Under the pieces are notes generated by a model that saw nothing but the letters and a program-made list of their open reading frames with translations, did no database searches and had not been told where the DNA came from. From positions 1,240,001-1,304,000 of the forward strand of contig NW_020194693.1 of NCBI RefSeq assembly GCF_002865645.1: a stretch of DNA of 64,000 nt. The letters run 5' to 3'. This stretch comes from Hyaloscypha bicolor E (lineage: Eukaryota > Ascomycota > Leotiomycetes > Helotiales > Hyaloscyphaceae). Both the position numbers and the translations under genes were made by a program. Positions 1 through 12,444 of this stretch are shown in pieces (position 1 is the stretch's first letter; every line of letters begins with the position of its first letter).

Positions 1-3000
1 TTAATAATAAGCAGGCCATACTTATTACTTATTATATTGAGCTTATACTCTTAATTAATAAACGGAAGATCCTAGTACCTATACTAGTTATAGGGCTAGG
101 TAAGTATAATATAATTTTGGAATAATAGTAATTTATAAGTACTAGTATCCTAATTAATTATAAGAATAGAAAATTAATCTGGCCAGATAATTAGCCTAGA
201 AAAAAGGGTTAGGATAAGGTCCTAACTACTATATATAAGAACTTGGAATCTGGGAAAAGCGACTAGTACTAAGAAAACGCAGATAAAAGAAATAAAGCTA
301 TAGCTATAAATAAGTTCTAGAGACCTTAGCTTATAAAGAGGAAACTTCCTTATTCTTTTCCTAACCCGGGCTCAGAAAGCCATATATAGTAAAAGGATTA
401 AGCTTAATACTATAAAGAAATATAAGTAGCCTTAGGAAATATAGAAGTTTTTCTTAAGCTAGAAATAGAAATATTAAAACCATATTATCTAAAGAAAAGC
501 TATAAGATCTAGTTAAGGCCCTCGGTTAATATTATAGGTATCTCGCTAGCTGCTTTCTAGATAAACCTATAGAAGAAGGAGAACCTTTTCTTTATAATAT
601 CGTTTTTCGAGATTAATAAAGAGCTAGAATTATAATAAGAGAACGAGTTTGTTCCAGGCAAGTAATAGCCAGGAGAGATAGAGCTATAGTAGCTAGTAAG
701 AGTCTTATTAGAGAAGTTTAAGGATTTTGCAGATATTTTCTTAAAGGAAGTATTAAATATCTTATTTCTATATTAATTATATAACTATAAGATTTAGATT
801 AATAATCCCGAAGGCCCAGAGAGCCTAGGGTATTTCCCGCTTTATTAATAGTTGACTTATAAGCTATAGGAGGTCAAGTGCTTCCTTAAAGAGAACCTCT
901 AATAGGGCTTTATTAAGCCAAGCTAGTTCCCTTTTATATTCCTGATTCTTTTTATAAAGAAGGCTAATAGAGCTCTCTAATTCTATATTAATTATTATAA
1001 GCTAAATAACTTAATATAGAAGAACTATTATCCTTTTTCCCTTATTTATAAGACCCTTATATAGCTAGCTTAAGCCAAGATTTATATAAAGCTAGATATT
1101 TGGCAAGTATTTTATTAGATCTAAATAGACCCAGAATTAGAAAAACTTATAATATTTCATATGAGATATAGGGCCTATAAGTATAAGGTTTTTTTAGGAA
1201 GGCCTAACTAATGGCCCTGCTATATATTAGAGATATATAAATAATATTCTCTTTAATTACCTTAATATCTTTTATATAGCTTACTTAGATAATATCCTAA
1301 TTTACTCGAATAATTCCCTAAAATATAAAGACTATATATAAAAGGTTCTTTAGTAATTACGGGATACTAGCCTCTAAGTAAATATTAAGAAATTAGAGTT
1401 TAAAGTTATTTATATAAAGTATCTAGGCTTTATTATCTTTACTAGAAGTATTAAAATAGACTCAGATAAAATAGTAGTTATTAAGAACTAGTAATTACTA
1501 AAAATAGTTAAAGAAATATAAGGCTTTCTAGGTTTTTATAACTTTTATTAGTACTTTATTACGGAATATAGCTATATAATAAAGCCCCTAATAGCTCTAA
1601 TATATAAGAGAGTTCTATTTAAGTAGATAAATTAGTATTAAGAAGGTTTTACTAAACTAAAATAAGCTATATTCTCGGTACTAATTCTATATTACTATAA
1701 CCCAAATCTTTTTACTATAATTAAAACAGATATATTAAATAGAGTTATAGCCGGTATTCTCTTATAGTAAGACCTCTAGATAGGACTCTAGTACCTAGTA
1801 GTATTCTTTTCTAAGATTATATAATTAGTAGAACTAAACTATAATATTTATAATAAAGAGATACTTGCTATTATTATTTTTTTAACTAAATAGCGAGTAG
1901 AGCTAGAAGGCCTATAGGAGGCACTCTTTATAATTTATTTAGACTACTAAGCCCTCGAGTACTTTATAACTATAAAGAAGCTCTTAGTAAAATAAGCTTA
2001 CTAGGCAAAATATCTTTCCTATTACTATTTTAAGCTTATATATTAGGCAGGCAAGTTAAATAAATAAGCAAATATCCTAAGTAAGAAATACGAGAATATA
2101 ACTATCTAGAATAAGATAATAGTAGCCTACTAAACCTAAATTCTTCTCCTATAATAAAAAATTAATAATAATATTATACGGGATCTCTAGTTAGCCCTAA
2201 TTAAGGCCTTTATAAGCCTGGCTTAAGAAGAAACCTAGTATAATAGTATCTAGCTAGTAAATAAGCTATTAAGCGAGAACCGAGAGTTACTAGAGCTAGA
2301 AGAGTTACGGGATAAAGCAAGAAATAAGAAGAAAGGCATTTAGATATTATAAGATAGCCTCCTCTTATAATATAGTAAACTATTTATACCTAATAGTATA
2401 ATAATACCCGAGATATCCTTATATACTGCCCTTATTTAAGAGATATATATATAGCCCCTAATAGAATATCTAGGATAAGCCAAGCTTTAATAGCTTTTTT
2501 AGGCCCGCTATTACTAGCCAGGCCAAGATATAGATATTAATTAGTATAAGAATAATTACTATATCTACTAATAATCCCATATTCCTAAAGACAAGTAGTT
2601 AGGGCTCTTGTATTTATTACTAGTTCCTAACTACTTCTGGTAATATATATTAGTGAATTTCAAGAAGTACCTAGAAAATAAAAATAAGTATAATATAGTA
2701 GTAATCTTTATTAACTATCTAGGCAAGTATCCTATTATAATTCCTGTCCGAGATATAGTAATAGCTAAAGAGTTAGTATCCCTATTTCTTATTTATATAG
2801 TTTACTAAGTTAATATTCCGGAGACTATAGTATCTAATTAAGGCCCCTAGTTCATATTAGATTTCTAGAGCAAGTTCTATAAGTATATTAGTATAAAGCT
2901 CAAGTTATTAATTACTAATTATTCCTAAACTAATAGCTAGATAGAGATTATTAACTAGTATTTTAATTAATAGCTATATTTCTACGTGAATTATTACTAG

Positions 3001-3908
3001 GATAATTAGAATAAATAGGTAGTAATAATTAATTACTAGTAGGTAGCTCTAGTTTACGAGACTATAGGCTAATTCCTGTTTCTTATAGAGAAAAGCTATA
3101 AACTATAGATATTATTTGACTAGAAAACTCAAGTATAATTAGGCACCCTAAAAAAAGAGCTAAATAGACAGGAAATAAAGGCCCTAGTAATATGGCTCTA
3201 TAAATTATAGTAAAAGATATAGAAAAACATAATATAAGTACAAGAATACTATATTACTCAAGCTAATAAATACCGCTAACTAGTAGACTTTAGAATAGGA
3301 AATAAGGTATAAATTACTACTAAGTACTAGAAGAATAATTATTTGAGCCGCAAGCTAGCTTACTAAATAAAAGAACTATATGAAATCCTGGAATAAGTGG
3401 GATATTCTTTTAGGCTTAAGCTTCCGGAATTAATAAGAATATATCCGGTATTCTATATAGAGAAGCTATATAAAGATCTAGGTAATCCTTTTCCCGGATA
3501 AGCAAATCCGGAGCCTCTACTATTAGAACTATAAGACAGGGAAACGGAATATAAAGTTCAAGAGATATAAGCGGTGAAACTGCTTTGTGGGAAGCTAAAA
3601 TACCGAGTCTAGTAAAAAGAATAGGACCCAGATCCAGAGTAGTATCTCGCTTCCTTATTAAGTAATAGCGCCCTAGCTTTTTAGAGCTTCTATAATAAGA
3701 ATCCCGAATAGCTAGGACTACCCTAGAATCTCCCCTATTAGTTAGACTATACCAAGAATAATATATTGCTAGAACCGCATAATATAAACGGAAATCCTTT
3801 AAAGTCACGTGCAAAAGGCCCTGGCCTTTAATATGTGACCTATAACTTGGAAATTTAATAGGGACTTTTAAAGCTCGGGAACAAGCTTACTTTAAGGGAA
3901 GGAAGTAA
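1..3908 (+). mobile_element. RIP-degraded Ty3/Gypsy retrotransposon (chromovirus type), pol remnant
   Basis: Read on the plus strand with many stops and some frame changes, this is a pol gene in canonical order. Reverse transcriptase appears at about 900-1320, with the conserved catalytic segment recognisable as YLDNILIYS at 1282-1308 (first D of the usual YLDD kept, second changed to N). RNase H-like sequence follows at about 1690-2000. An integrase zinc-binding region lies at about 2480-2600 and the catalytic core at about 2640-2960. A C-terminal chromodomain lies at about 3545-3660, right after the typical segment at 3415-3480. Stops replace mainly Trp and Gln codons, and Cys becomes Tyr, as RIP of CA/TG sites produces. 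The 5' LTR and gag are outside the window. Dead element; family assignment is confident, boundaries approximate. Confidence 0.85.
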
Positions 3909-4168
3909 TATTATGGTTATTATGATATATGGTACTAGTAGGGATTAGACTAGAGCTAGAGAGGCATCTGGTATCTGAGCGAGGTATTTATAGTTACCTG
4001 ATTATTATATGTGACCCCGAGCTTAAGCTAGTACGTGGGCCCGTATATAGCTTGCGATTATTTAGATCCGAGGCTCCTTCGGGATCCTCTTCTTTCTTTA
4101 GCTTTGAATCGTCGAAATAGAGACAGTCTAATCACGCTTTCTAGGCCCTAGATCTTGTACTTATAATA
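3909..4168 (+). repeat. 3' LTR of the first Gypsy element
   Basis: A purine-rich stretch (about 3894-3905, candidate polypurine tract) precedes the start, which reads as a RIP-altered TGTTATGG. The end reads TATAATA, expected from TATAACA after RIP. The last 100 bp are clearly related to sequence at 17560-17650 and more weakly to 56340-56455, so this is a dispersed LTR family. The copy here is the least mutated of the three. Ends are inferred from the LTR pattern, not from an aligned partner, because the 5' LTR lies outside the window. Confidence 0.6.
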
Positions 4169-6510
4169 TTAAGACTTTAAAAAAAGCTTTTACTATAATA
4201 CTTATTCTAGTTTATTTTGACTTTTCTAAGAAAAGTTATATTAAAACTAATATATTAAAATTCGTAATTACTAGTACTATTTTATAATAAGTTAATTCTA
4301 GTAATAGCCTAAAAAAATACTAGTATCTAGTAGTATTCTAGTTCCGGAAACTCTCCGGAGCTAAATATAACTATAGTACTTATAATAGGGAGCTACTTAT
4401 AATTATTAAAGCCTTTAAGTATTAGTACTATTATCTTAAAAAGTTCAGGTTTATAATTGAGATTATTATAGATTATAATAATCTCTAATACTTTATAGAA
4501 ATAAAATATCTAGAAAGCTATTAAGTATATTAGGTAATATATCTTATAATATATAATTTTAATATTATTTACTATAAAGGCGCCTTAAACCTAGTAAATA
4601 GACCTAGTAAAAGACCTAATTATAAAAAAAGTCTTATTAATATAACTTGGCTTCTGATTTTTTAGAATAAGTTAAAGAAAGCTTTTATAATTATAATTTA
4701 GAGGTTCTTATAAATATCTAAAAAGTTCTTTCTTTAGAATAAGTATTATTTAATACTTACTATATCTATAATAGCTAAGGAAAAATATTTATTATAAGAT
4801 AAGTAAATAGATTATCTTATAGATTTCTTAATTATAGAATTAGTTAAGAAATAAGATATAGGAAAATGCTTTAAAGGCTTTACTATTATAGCTAAGGTAA
4901 TAGGAATATCTATAATTATATTACTTAATAAAACTAAAGATTTCTTGGTTTCTCGAGTTTTTAAATTAAATAATTATAAATATCTAATTTCCTATATATA
5001 AATATATGCGGCTACTAAAAAAGCTATAGTACTAGCTTCTTTATCTAAATTTCTTCTAGATATTATCTAGATAACTTAGAGAAATAATTCTCGATATTAG
5101 AATATTATAAAATAGAGGCTTAGTAAGAAAAATACTAAAGAAAAAGAAATTTGGAAAAATAATTCGGGCCTATTTAAATACTATTCTAGAATTATTATAT
5201 CTAATAATCCCGCTTTATATTAAGAAATCATAAAGCTTTATTATAATAACCTAATAGCAGGATATTATAAAGTAAAGAAAACTCTTGAGCTTCTTAAAAG
5301 GTCTTAATATTAGAAGAATATAAAAGGAAATATTTGTAATTATTATTAAGAATATAATATTTACTAGAAAGTTAAGATAAAGAGGCATTTGCTATATAGT
5401 TTACTTAGTAGTTTACTATAGCCTAAAAGACCCTGAGATAAGATCTCTATAAATTTTATTATAGGTCTATTATTATATAAGAACCTAGTAAGAAGTCCCG
5501 ATTTTAATATAATTCTTATAGTTATTAACTAGTATTCTAAAATAGTAAGCTATATTATATATTATAAGACTATTAACTTTCCGGAGCTTATTAAGATTAT
5601 ATAGGAATATGTTTTCTTAATCTTTAGCTTTTTTAATAAAATTATTTCTAATTAAAGAATAGTATTTACTAGCTAGTTCTAGTTTACTTTTTGCTTTTAT
5701 TTAATATATAAATAGTATTTAAGTATAACTTATTATTCTTAGATAAATAATTAAATAAAAAGGCAGAATTAGATTTTAGAATATTACCTGAGATATTATT
5801 ATAATACTTAAAAGAATAACTAGTTTAAGAAGTTATTTTTTATGGAATTTATATATAATAATTCAAAATATTAGGTTTTATAAAATATATCTTTTTATAT
5901 ATATTATAGATATTATTTTTAATTTCTATGAAATCCTGAGAATAGAATTATAAAAAAGATACTAGCTATATATAAGAGGCTAGAAACTTTTAAAATAAAG
6001 TAAAAAAAGCTTAAAGATTTATAATATTATATATAAAATAATTAGAAAACCTATTATAATAAATACTAATTAGCTAAATATTATTTTAAAAAAGCCTAGA
6101 TAATACTATTAATAAAGAATATTAAACTTAAAATAGAAAAGCTTAAACTAAAATTTATAGGTCTATTTAGAATCCTTAAATATATTAGTAATTTAGTATA
6201 TAAATTAGAATTACTAAATATATATAATTATTTATATTTAACTTTCTATATTTCTTTTTTTAAATAATATATAATAAAAAGAATTAGAAGCTATATTTAT
6301 ATTTCTTTAGAGAACTTCTGGAATTAGTAAATAATAATAAAAAATAAGAATAGGAAATAGAAGTTATTATTAATTACTAATAAAATAATAAAAATAAAAA
6401 GTAATAGTATTTAATTAAATAAAAAGCCTGGCCTAAAGATTATAATATCTAATTACCTACTTTTTCTAATCTTAAAAATTCTAAGGAACTTCTGAAATTA
6501 TATAACTAAA
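4169..6510 (+). mobile_element. RIP-degraded Ty3/Gypsy element 2 (RNase H, integrase, chromodomain), interrupted by element 1
   Basis: Directly after the LTR, plus-strand translation begins inside a pol gene just before RNase H. RNase H-like sequence occupies about 4200-4620, including a recognisable SGAxYNYSTYxRELL motif at about 4348-4400. The integrase HHCC region is at about 5220-5400 and its catalytic core at about 5430-5700. The segment preceding a chromodomain is at 6170-6270 and a weak chromodomain at about 6300-6500. The reverse transcriptase half is missing to the left, exactly where element 1 ends, which implies that element 1 inserted into this older element. Heavy RIP; no open frame survives. 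Confidence 0.75.
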
Positions 6511-8250
6511 ACTATAGCTTAGAATCTAAAACTATTTTTTAATAGTTTCTTAAGATTAAAAAGAATTCTGGACTATTAAGAAAAAGGCTACTTAAAAGAA
6601 AAAGAGGATCTAGATAGTTAAGAAAAGGCCCGGAATAATAATAAAGATATTTTTTCTCTAGGGTTTTTTTATTTATAAAGGTTTTCTAGGGTTTTATTAA
6701 GGCTTATAAGAATTATATTTAAATTATTAGAAAAAGATTTAGGATTAAGAAAGATTTATTATAAGTAAACTAGCTATAAATATCTTAAATAAATAAACTC
6801 TAATTCTTATAAATTCCTAATTCCTAAAGCAAGAATACTAAATACTAGCTCTATTTAGGACTTAATAAAGAATTAGCTAATATTTTCCGGAATCTGCTTA
6901 TTTCTTAATAAAATATAGTTATATTATAATAATATTAGTATTAAGGATATTAAAAAAGGCAAGTAAGGAACTTATAATAGCTATATATATTTTATAGAAA
7001 GCCTAAACTTCTAAAGTTAAGTCCCGAATAATTATAAGTATTATATTATTAGTATTTAAAATACTAATAGTAAACTATTTAGTAATCTCTATAATAAGCT
7101 TAGTAATAAGATTAATACCTTAAAAATAAATATTATAATATTTCTTTAAGAAATTAATAAGTATCTAAATATATTAGAAAAAACTTATTTTTAGGATATT
7201 AACTTAAATAGTATTATTATTTATCTTATTAAGATAAGAAAAAGAATTCCGAAGCTTATTAGTATTCTTTTAGTCTTTAAAAACCTAATTAATAATATTA
7301 TTTAGGATATGTTTTAAGAAATTTCTTAAAGATTATAATAATATCTTTCTAGAACTAGTAAGTTTCTAATAAGTAATAAGAAATCTAAAATTGTATTAGC
7401 TTTAATAAATATTAAAGCTAAAGAACTTACTAATATATAAGACTTAGAACCCTTATTATAATAGTTATAATTCTTCTTACTAGGTACTATAGTATATAAG
7501 GTAAAGGAATTAATAAATAAATACTTAAAATATTTCAAGTATTTACTAGTAATAGGAAAAGAGGCTATAAAGTTATCTTTATACTTATTATTATATAAAT
7601 AGATAATAAAGCCAGAAAAAGATATTATAGAATTAATTAAAAATAATTAAAGAAAACTTGGAAAAGAATAAAAGAAGAGGCTAGAAAGTAATAATAGAAA
7701 AAGTTATTATATATATAATTATTAGAAAGGAAGAAAGTATATAGTAATATAAAGAGATCCTTTTATAGAAATAGAGAACTACCTGGATTAATTACTAGTT
7801 TTCGTACTAGTCCTAATCGGAAATTAGTATAACTAATTAATATATACTTCTAGAAGCCTATAAATAATCTCTAGGACTTCAGAAATATTCGTATAGGTTT
7901 CTTATATAAATATTTATTAAATTCTTTCTATATAGCTATTTAGATTATTCTAATACGAGGTCTAATAAGTAGTATTAATTTCGTAGGATAGCGCCTTAGT
8001 ATTTTGGATTAAGCTAATTAGAATACTCAGATCCTAAACAAAATCATAATTACCGGCTAGCTCCTATATCTGGGATATAATTACTCTTTCTTTTTACTTA
8101 CTTAGCCCTAATTTAATTAGATGATTTTTATATCTATTACCTAGATTATATTAGTAAACCTATCTCTCAAGATACTAGAAGTTTATCTTAATTAAATATA
8201 TAATTAATTAAATGTTTTACTAGGATAGATTAATAGATCTTGGGAATAAG
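6511..8250. repeat. AT-rich RIPed repeat, not assigned
   Basis: Very AT-rich sequence with abundant TA and few CA/TG dinucleotides, like the flanking Gypsy remnants. Short frames (for example 7326-7538 minus) show no recognisable family. A stretch around 7685-7760 could be a decayed zinc knuckle, but I would not rely on it. Probably more retroelement or its 3' flank. Confidence 0.5.
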
Positions 8251-8880
8251 ATCCTAGGAGGGGAATATAGTTATAATATATACAGGATTATATGTAACTT
8301 AAGGGCATATAACGAACCTCGGATATTACGGGTATTAATTAGGGAGATTAAAGGCCCTTTAATATTATAACTAATTACTATTTATATTATAAGTATTAGG
8401 CTTATAAATTACTAATTATATATATGTTATTGGGGCCTCCTATTTAGAGGGAGCTTCCCTGGACCTTATAGGAGAAATAGAGATTAGTTCTATACTAAAT
8501 TTAATACTATGGTTTCATAACTCACTAATTTATTCTATTGTCTTATTACTTACTAATAAATACCTTATAATTACAAATTATTACTATTTTCTTATATTAC
8601 ATTTAAAAAAATTATAAAAAATATAAATTATAAACTTTTTTATTTATATTTATTTATAATTTAATAGCTTTTTAAAATATTGAAATATAAAGTATTAAAT
8701 AACTTAATTTAAATAAGTTTTCTATTTCAAAATATACTAAAGTATATATAAAAGCTAATAAACCTTTGAATTTTTAATTTTTAATTCATAATACTAAATT
8801 TAGTTATTTCATTATATTTTATTTAAGAAAGTTAGTTTATATCTTAATTATTTGTATAATTATTAAATTTTAAAAGTTGT
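8251..8880. repeat. possible LTR remnant and AT-rich sequence
   Basis: 8263-8520 has the base composition and promoter-like look of a fungal LTR but no identified partner in the window. 8520-8880 is simple AT-rich sequence without genes. Confidence 0.3.
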
Positions 8881-9649
8881 GAGTTTTCGCGATTTTGTAT
8901 GTAATTCGCCCGTGCACGTAAGCGGGGCGTGCATTTAAGCAGGAAATCGAGTAACGCGATGGCAAAACTTATAAGACGGGTTTCTAAGATATTGACTTTA
9001 GTCACCTTCGCTTTCTAATCTAGCATTATACTTACTTAAACGGTTTAAAGCTTTGAATATCATCTCAAATCTATACGCGATCTCAAAGACGAGCTTAAGG
9101 CTTTAAGTGTAATTTTACACTCACTTATCGAAACAATCAATATTATTATCAACAAAAATGTAACGCTCACGTTGCCTTGTGATAGAAGCAAAGGTTATTT
9201 TGAGTACAGAGGAAGAGGAAAGGTGCCTCAGCAGAATCAATTTTATTTGCTTATTGGGAGCAGTGTCCAGAGCCGCTTCGTAGGCTGAGCCCAGCTGATA
9301 AAGTCATTGGAGGCCCTGCAGAGCGAATTCAACACTAAGCACACTGCATCGGGGCTAAGAGCGCCCACTGGGTTTAAAATAGAGAGGGTTGTTGACAAAT
9401 CGAAGACGAGAAAAGAATAGGAGATGAAGTGAGTGATGGCACTGGCAGGGCGTCGAGGCGGTGCGAAATCCGGTTGAGACATCAGCCATCCGGAGCTGCG
9501 CCTCCACCAAAAGGGGGAGTGGCTGGAGAATGCCTTGTGTAACATACACTACGCATGATATAGCCTTCTCCTCTTTTCGGTGATATTCGAAAGAAATATC
9601 GACGACAAAAACGACAAACCGGAGTATCGGGTTAAACAAACGTTTCATT
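8881..9649. other. transition out of the AT block; intergenic upstream of the PLD-like gene
   Basis: Base composition returns to normal here. 8885-8923 (GCGATTTT..TTCGCCCGT..CGTAA) resembles one end of the MITE at 29.5 kb. The small frames on the minus strand at 9243-9741 overlap the gene start and look like shadows. No convincing gene; the promoter of the following gene should lie here. Confidence 0.4.
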
Positions 9650-10927
9650 ATGAGCTCCCTAATCACTGGAAAGCCAAACCCCGTCTCGACGAACCCGGAT
9701 AACCTCAGGAACTTCCTCGAGACCGACTCCGATAACCTCAAGAGCCGGTTATTCGCCGAGCTCGATCACACCGATCTGAAGACGCTAGATATCATCTGCG
9801 CCTATGTCCAGACGAGTGGAGTAGTTAGGTTACGGAAATTCTTCGAACAACTGCAGGAGATGGCAGTCAAAGTCCGAATCATAACCACACTACAAATGGG
9901 CACAACTGAGCTAGCAGCCCTTGAGACACTCAAGAGGTTCAACAACATTGACATCAAAGTATTCAACTACCCAAGCGATCGGCGGCTCACATTCCACGCC
10001 AAAGCATGGTTGTTCAGATATCTCGATGGACACGCTACTGCAATCGTCGGCTCATCGAACATATCGAGATCAGCACTTCTTTCTGGAATTGAGTGGAACT
10101 TAGTTCTAGCCAACCAGTCTCCAGAGACAAACCAAACAATACAATTCTTCACCGTGTCTTTTCAGGAATACTGGTATGAAACCGATGTGCGCTTTCGGGG
10201 CAACTTGATCGAGTACTCGGACGCAACGCGCAAGCACCTCGATGCCATTCATCAAAACGAGTGCACTAACATCGACATCGATATTGACGCGAACGAGACG
10301 GACCCTGCGATCCGTAAAGCAGTGGAAGAGCTTCGGGATGCGCAAAAAGTCCTTCAAGCTAAAAAATCGGCATGCATGAAGTTGATGAGCAAGAGATCCA
10401 AGCGACCGCTCCAAGCTGAAAGTGAAACCAGACCAGAGAGGAAAAAGCCCAAGCGGGCAGAAATGGCACAAACACACTCTCAACATAACCAACAGAGTGG
10501 AGAAGGACTCGATCAGATGATTCCGCAACAATCAGGTTTGCAAATGCAGACGACATTGCCGCAATTTGAGACAGCTTCATCAGATACCATGGATGGTTCA
10601 GATTTCTGGCTGGACGACAACCCCGATGCCCCAGCAGGCCTCGACAATGCAACTTTCCATAATCTGTCACTTCACTCAAACGAAGAGCTAGAATCTCACT
10701 TTCCCCCGAATCAGACCATTGAAGATTCCAGAACTCAGATGGATTCGGATACTGAAGTTAACGAGATTCTGCTAAGCCTGAGCACTCTGGTCCGGGATTG
10801 GGACCGTATGATTAGACAGGGCGCCAAATACAAAATTTTCCCGGGATTTCTAGTGAGCGCACGAAGGCATATTGAGAAGCTTATCGACACAGGCAAGGTA
10901 GGAGAGCCGAGTCAATTCAAGGACTAG
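9650..10927 (+). CDS. HKD/phospholipase D-like nuclease domain protein
   Basis: Single-exon ATG frame of 425 aa. Residues about 40-160 form a PLD-like domain with one HKD-type motif: H116-A-K118, then GSSN at 134-137, followed by a conserved Glu in GIEWN at 146-150. This matches the PLD-like domain found at the N-terminus of bacterial DEAD/DEAH helicases of the DUF3427 type and in restriction-like nucleases such as NgoFVII and BfiI, in which two subunits supply one active site each. No helicase region follows. Residues 190-425 are low-complexity, with a basic nuclear-localisation-like stretch around 386-KRSKR and 270-KKPKR type sequence and Gln/Asn/Asp-rich segments. A nucleic-acid or phosphodiester hydrolase is inferred, possibly nuclear. 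Flanked by an AT block and a dead HET gene. Phylogeny was not computed; function unproven. Confidence 0.7.
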   Translation: MSSLITGKPNPVSTNPDNLRNFLETDSDNLKSRLFAELDHTDLKTLDIICAYVQTSGVVRLRKFFEQLQEMAVKVRIITTLQMGTTELAALETLKRFNNIDIKVFNYPSDRRLTFHAKAWLFRYLDGHATAIVGSSNISRSALLSGIEWNLVLANQSPETNQTIQFFTVSFQEYWYETDVRFRGNLIEYSDATRKHLDAIHQNECTNIDIDIDANETDPAIRKAVEELRDAQKVLQAKKSACMKLMSKRSKRPLQAESETRPERKKPKRAEMAQTHSQHNQQSGEGLDQMIPQQSGLQMQTTLPQFETASSDTMDGSDFWLDDNPDAPAGLDNATFHNLSLHSNEELESHFPPNQTIEDSRTQMDSDTEVNEILLSLSTLVRDWDRMIRQGAKYKIFPGFLVSARRHIEKLIDTGKVGEPSQFKD

Positions 10928-10954
10928 TATCCCGTCACAGCAATGTAAGAAGGG

Positions 10955-11275
10955 TTGAGTAATTCAATTGACAGCCCGGAGGTATGTTCATCTACTCTTC
11001 AAGCTTATATTCACGAAGTAATGAACTTATCTTTGACTTTTCTACATGATCATTGTATAAACTCTAGTCTCCTCTGCAACATATGCCCAGGTGGCCGTTG
11101 TAATATCGTTGTTGGCCGAGCCTTCTGTACAGAAGCCCCAAACCTAGGAAGCGCAGAAGCGAACTACTTACACAGAAGACTTGCGGAACAACTGATGATT
11201 TCCCTGGCCTTGGATACTAACAGTTCATTGCCCAATGGTACAATTATTGTGAGGGGATTTGCAAGAACAGTGTAA
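10955..11275 (+). CDS. uncertain short frame downstream of the PLD-like gene
   Basis: An open frame of about 100 codons that begins with TTG; the first in-frame ATG is near 11021, giving about 84 aa. The segment from 11079 to 11275 has coding-like composition and several Cys residues but no family I recognise. A GTATGT-type donor near 10982 and an AG near 11090 suggest it might be a 3' exon of the preceding gene or of a separate transcript, but the only in-phase solution I found needs a 7-nt exon, so I do not merge them. Confidence 0.2.
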   Translation: MSNSIDSPEVCSSTLQAYIHEVMNLSLTFLHDHCINSSLLCNICPGGRCNIVVGRAFCTEAPNLGSAEANYLHRRLAEQLMISLALDTNSSLPNGTIIVRGFARTV

Positions 11276-11326
11276 CTCTGGCACTTTTGTAACCACCTTC
11301 GACCACTTTTTGACGTTCAAGAAACT

Positions 11327-11960
11327 CTAATGAATCTCAAAATTCCGTTCCTGGTATTTTCCAGTCTCGAGACTGTCCGTCACTCCTCCTCTCATAATGC
11401 CATCGACATATATCTCTCCAATCAGCTCCCAATGCCCACCAGCCCCTCCCTCAAAACAACAGGAAAGCTGCATCCTAGGAGCACAACAATCTTATCGCCA
11501 ATCTCAACCCTCTGCGGAGCAAAGCCAATGCGTTTGTCCTCCGAGATAACAAGACGCTTGGCATGCATCCTCAGGGCTGCCGAGGAAACTATGGCGCGTT
11601 CACGCTTCTCCAAGATCTCGTCATCTGCAGGGTTGTCTGCTTTTAACACCGGAACAGGAGAATCGCCCTTTACTAGATGCGGAAGGAGTCTTTGTATAAG
11701 GCTGAAGAAGAGCGTGAGACGCTCCGTTTGATCCTCTTTGAACTCGCTTCCGAGTAGGACGGCGCCCAAGACCCACCAACAAACGTTCTTTGGAAGACTG
11801 CTAGGTTCTCATCTGTGGACCCAACATTATCAATGAAGAACGTCCACCAGCTATGGAATGCCTTGAGCGTTGGCAACACCTCGCTTTCAGGACCATGAAC
11901 GTACAGAGGCTCAGAGATCTTGGCAATTGTATCAACCACGCAGCCAGCGGCTGTCAGGAC
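11327..11960 (-). pseudogene. HET-domain protein, C-terminal remnant (frameshifted)
   Basis: On the minus strand the sequence encodes the characteristic C-terminal region of fungal HET (heterokaryon incompatibility) proteins: a region ending RTFVGG, a stretch with ISEDKRIGFAPQ, then GDKIVVLLGCSFPVVLRE and ELIGEIYVDGIM, ending at a TAG at 11327. The reading frame changes near 11770, after RTFVGG, and again near 11440, just before HWELIGE, so no single frame is open. The HET domain itself and the rest of the N-terminus are missing; upstream of 11960 the sequence becomes unrelated and repetitive. AATGAACAG just before GTCCTG could be an old splice acceptor. Remnant of a gene family that also has an intact-looking member at 30.4-33.5 kb. 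Confidence 0.75.
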
Positions 11961-12041
11961 CTGTTCATTGTTGGAAAATAAGACTTAAAAGTACGCGTTA
12001 CAGGAGTATAAATAAGCATCAGTTTCTAACTTTCTAGACCG

Positions 12042-12124
12042 AATTCGTGCGGAGACATGGTTTCGTGCGGAGGACATGGTTTCGTGCGGAAGACATGGTT
12101 TCGTGCGGAAGTGGTTTCGCGCGG
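12042..12124. repeat. 19-bp minisatellite, about 4 units
   Basis: Tandem copies of a 19-bp unit (consensus TTTCGTGCGGAAGACATGG) at 12042-12060, 12061-12079 and 12080-12098, plus a shortened unit at 12099-12114 and a diverged one after it. It lies exactly where the HET remnant loses homology. Confidence 0.85.
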
Positions 12125-12444
12125 GGAATACGTTTCTGGAGAAGGGAGGTATGGATTCAGAAAATAGATTCCGAATACCCAGCATAAACAGAATACAGAA
12201 GGGAGGATGCAGCATTCGCTAAGCAGTTCGGCCGCATGTGGGTAGGCGATCGATGCGATGGCAGCAATCGCTTGGATGCCGGCGAAACTACATGACCAGT
12301 GAGCACAACAATCCTTTGCCGCGTTCACAGCCAGGCGGCATTAAATTTTTGCTTCGCGCAATTACTGGTTGGAGTTCTTTCCCAAATTTGGAACCTTTGG
12401 TCACATGATTTCATTGCACTTGGGTTAGTCAAATATATGAAGAC
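12125..12444. other. intergenic, no gene seen
   Basis: Normal base composition. Frames on the minus strand here are short and include the minisatellite, so I do not call them genes. Confidence 0.4.

Noticed and set aside
3416..3814. 132-codon minus-strand frame
   Set aside because: It is the antisense of the Gypsy integrase C-terminus and chromodomain, which are recognisable on the plus strand.
9355..9741. Minus-strand frames around the start of the PLD-like gene
   Set aside because: No recognisable content; they overlap the coding start on the other strand.
12026..12328. 100-codon minus-strand frame
   Set aside because: Contains the 19-bp minisatellite translated; no domain.
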